DNA of 5,145 bases from Chamaesiphon sp. (GTDB lineage Bacteria > Cyanobacteriota > Cyanobacteriia > Cyanobacteriales > Chamaesiphonaceae): positions 1-5,145 of the forward strand of contig JAGVCD010000111.1 of NCBI GenBank assembly GCA_020059425.1. The letters are read 5' to 3'. The notes below the pieces were generated by a model. That model saw only the letters and a list, made by a program, of their open reading frames with translations, did not search any database and was not told the DNA's origin. Both the position numbers and the translations under genes were made by a program. Shown piece by piece: positions 5,067 through 5,145 of this stretch. Every line of letters begins with the position of its first letter. Within the stretch, counting starts at the first letter, position 1.

Positions 5067-5145
5067 TCACGGAAGACTGAAAATCACCAGAGAACAAAAC
5101 TATAAAAGCCTCCAAGATATTGCAACTTTGTTTTCTGAGCGTGGA
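5053..5145 (+). other. Open plus-strand frame running off the right edge, start unknown
   Basis: After a TAA at 5050-5052 one plus-strand frame stays open to the window end and encodes GRLKITREQNYKSLQDIA followed by TLFSERG. There is no ATG, and the only start-like codons are a CTG at 5062 and a TTG well inside, at 5128. The reading looks protein-like but is too short to assign; it could be the beginning or the inside of a neighbouring gene, or chance. Nothing else is recognised in 5070-5145. Confidence 0.2.

Noticed and set aside
1..5145. CRISPR array, complete insertion sequence or defence system
   Set aside because: No regularly spaced repeats, no transposase and no recognised defence proteins are present; only the integrase fragment hints at mobility.

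Overview
The window comes from a cyanobacterial chromosome. Four independent signs point there. The tmRNA encodes a cyanobacterial-type proteolysis tag (ANNIVPFARKAAPVAA). The left edge carries the start of a lipid-A-disaccharide-synthase-like protein of the cyanobacterial type (MKLLCLSNGHGEDVIAVRI). The palindrome CGATCG, core of the HIP1 repeat, occurs nine times, twice as full GCGATCGC. The gene order murC-murB-YbaB is also familiar from cyanobacteria. The tmRNA is one-piece, which argues against the marine Prochlorococcus/Synechococcus clade with its permuted two-piece tmRNA. The species cannot be named from this sequence.

Layout, left to right. Positions 1-104 (minus) are the first codons of the LpxB-like gene. 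Divergent from it is ssrA (tmRNA, 147-540), with its promoter squeezed against and overlapping the LpxB-like start codon, and a perfect 16-bp hairpin behind it (563-600) as probable terminator. A short spacer with a candidate extended -10 promoter leads into murC (681-2060) and, 8 nt later, murB (2069-2998); together they supply two consecutive cytoplasmic peptidoglycan precursor enzymes. On the same strand follow a YbaB/EbfC nucleoid-associated protein (3062-3409) and a low-molecular-weight protein tyrosine phosphatase (3525-3995). Next come tRNA-Tyr(GUA) (4056-4138) and tRNA-Thr(GGU) (4193-4264), separated by a 9-bp hairpin.

The right fifth differs from this housekeeping block. Just downstream of tRNA-Thr is a short open frame that resembles only the N-terminal arm-type DNA-binding domain of cyanobacterial tyrosine recombinases, and it stops where the rest of the integrase should begin. 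This looks like the scar of an integrative element at a tRNA gene. Beyond it, on the minus strand, is an unrecognised helical, TPR-like reading frame (4656-4952 from its only ATG). Its protein-like sequence continues upstream to a stop at 5067-5069 with no usable start codon, so its 5' end appears damaged or displaced. A short plus-strand frame runs off the right edge.

I found no CRISPR array, complete insertion sequence or clearly new system. The left four-fifths is ordinary core genome; the region after tRNA-Thr is the part worth following up.
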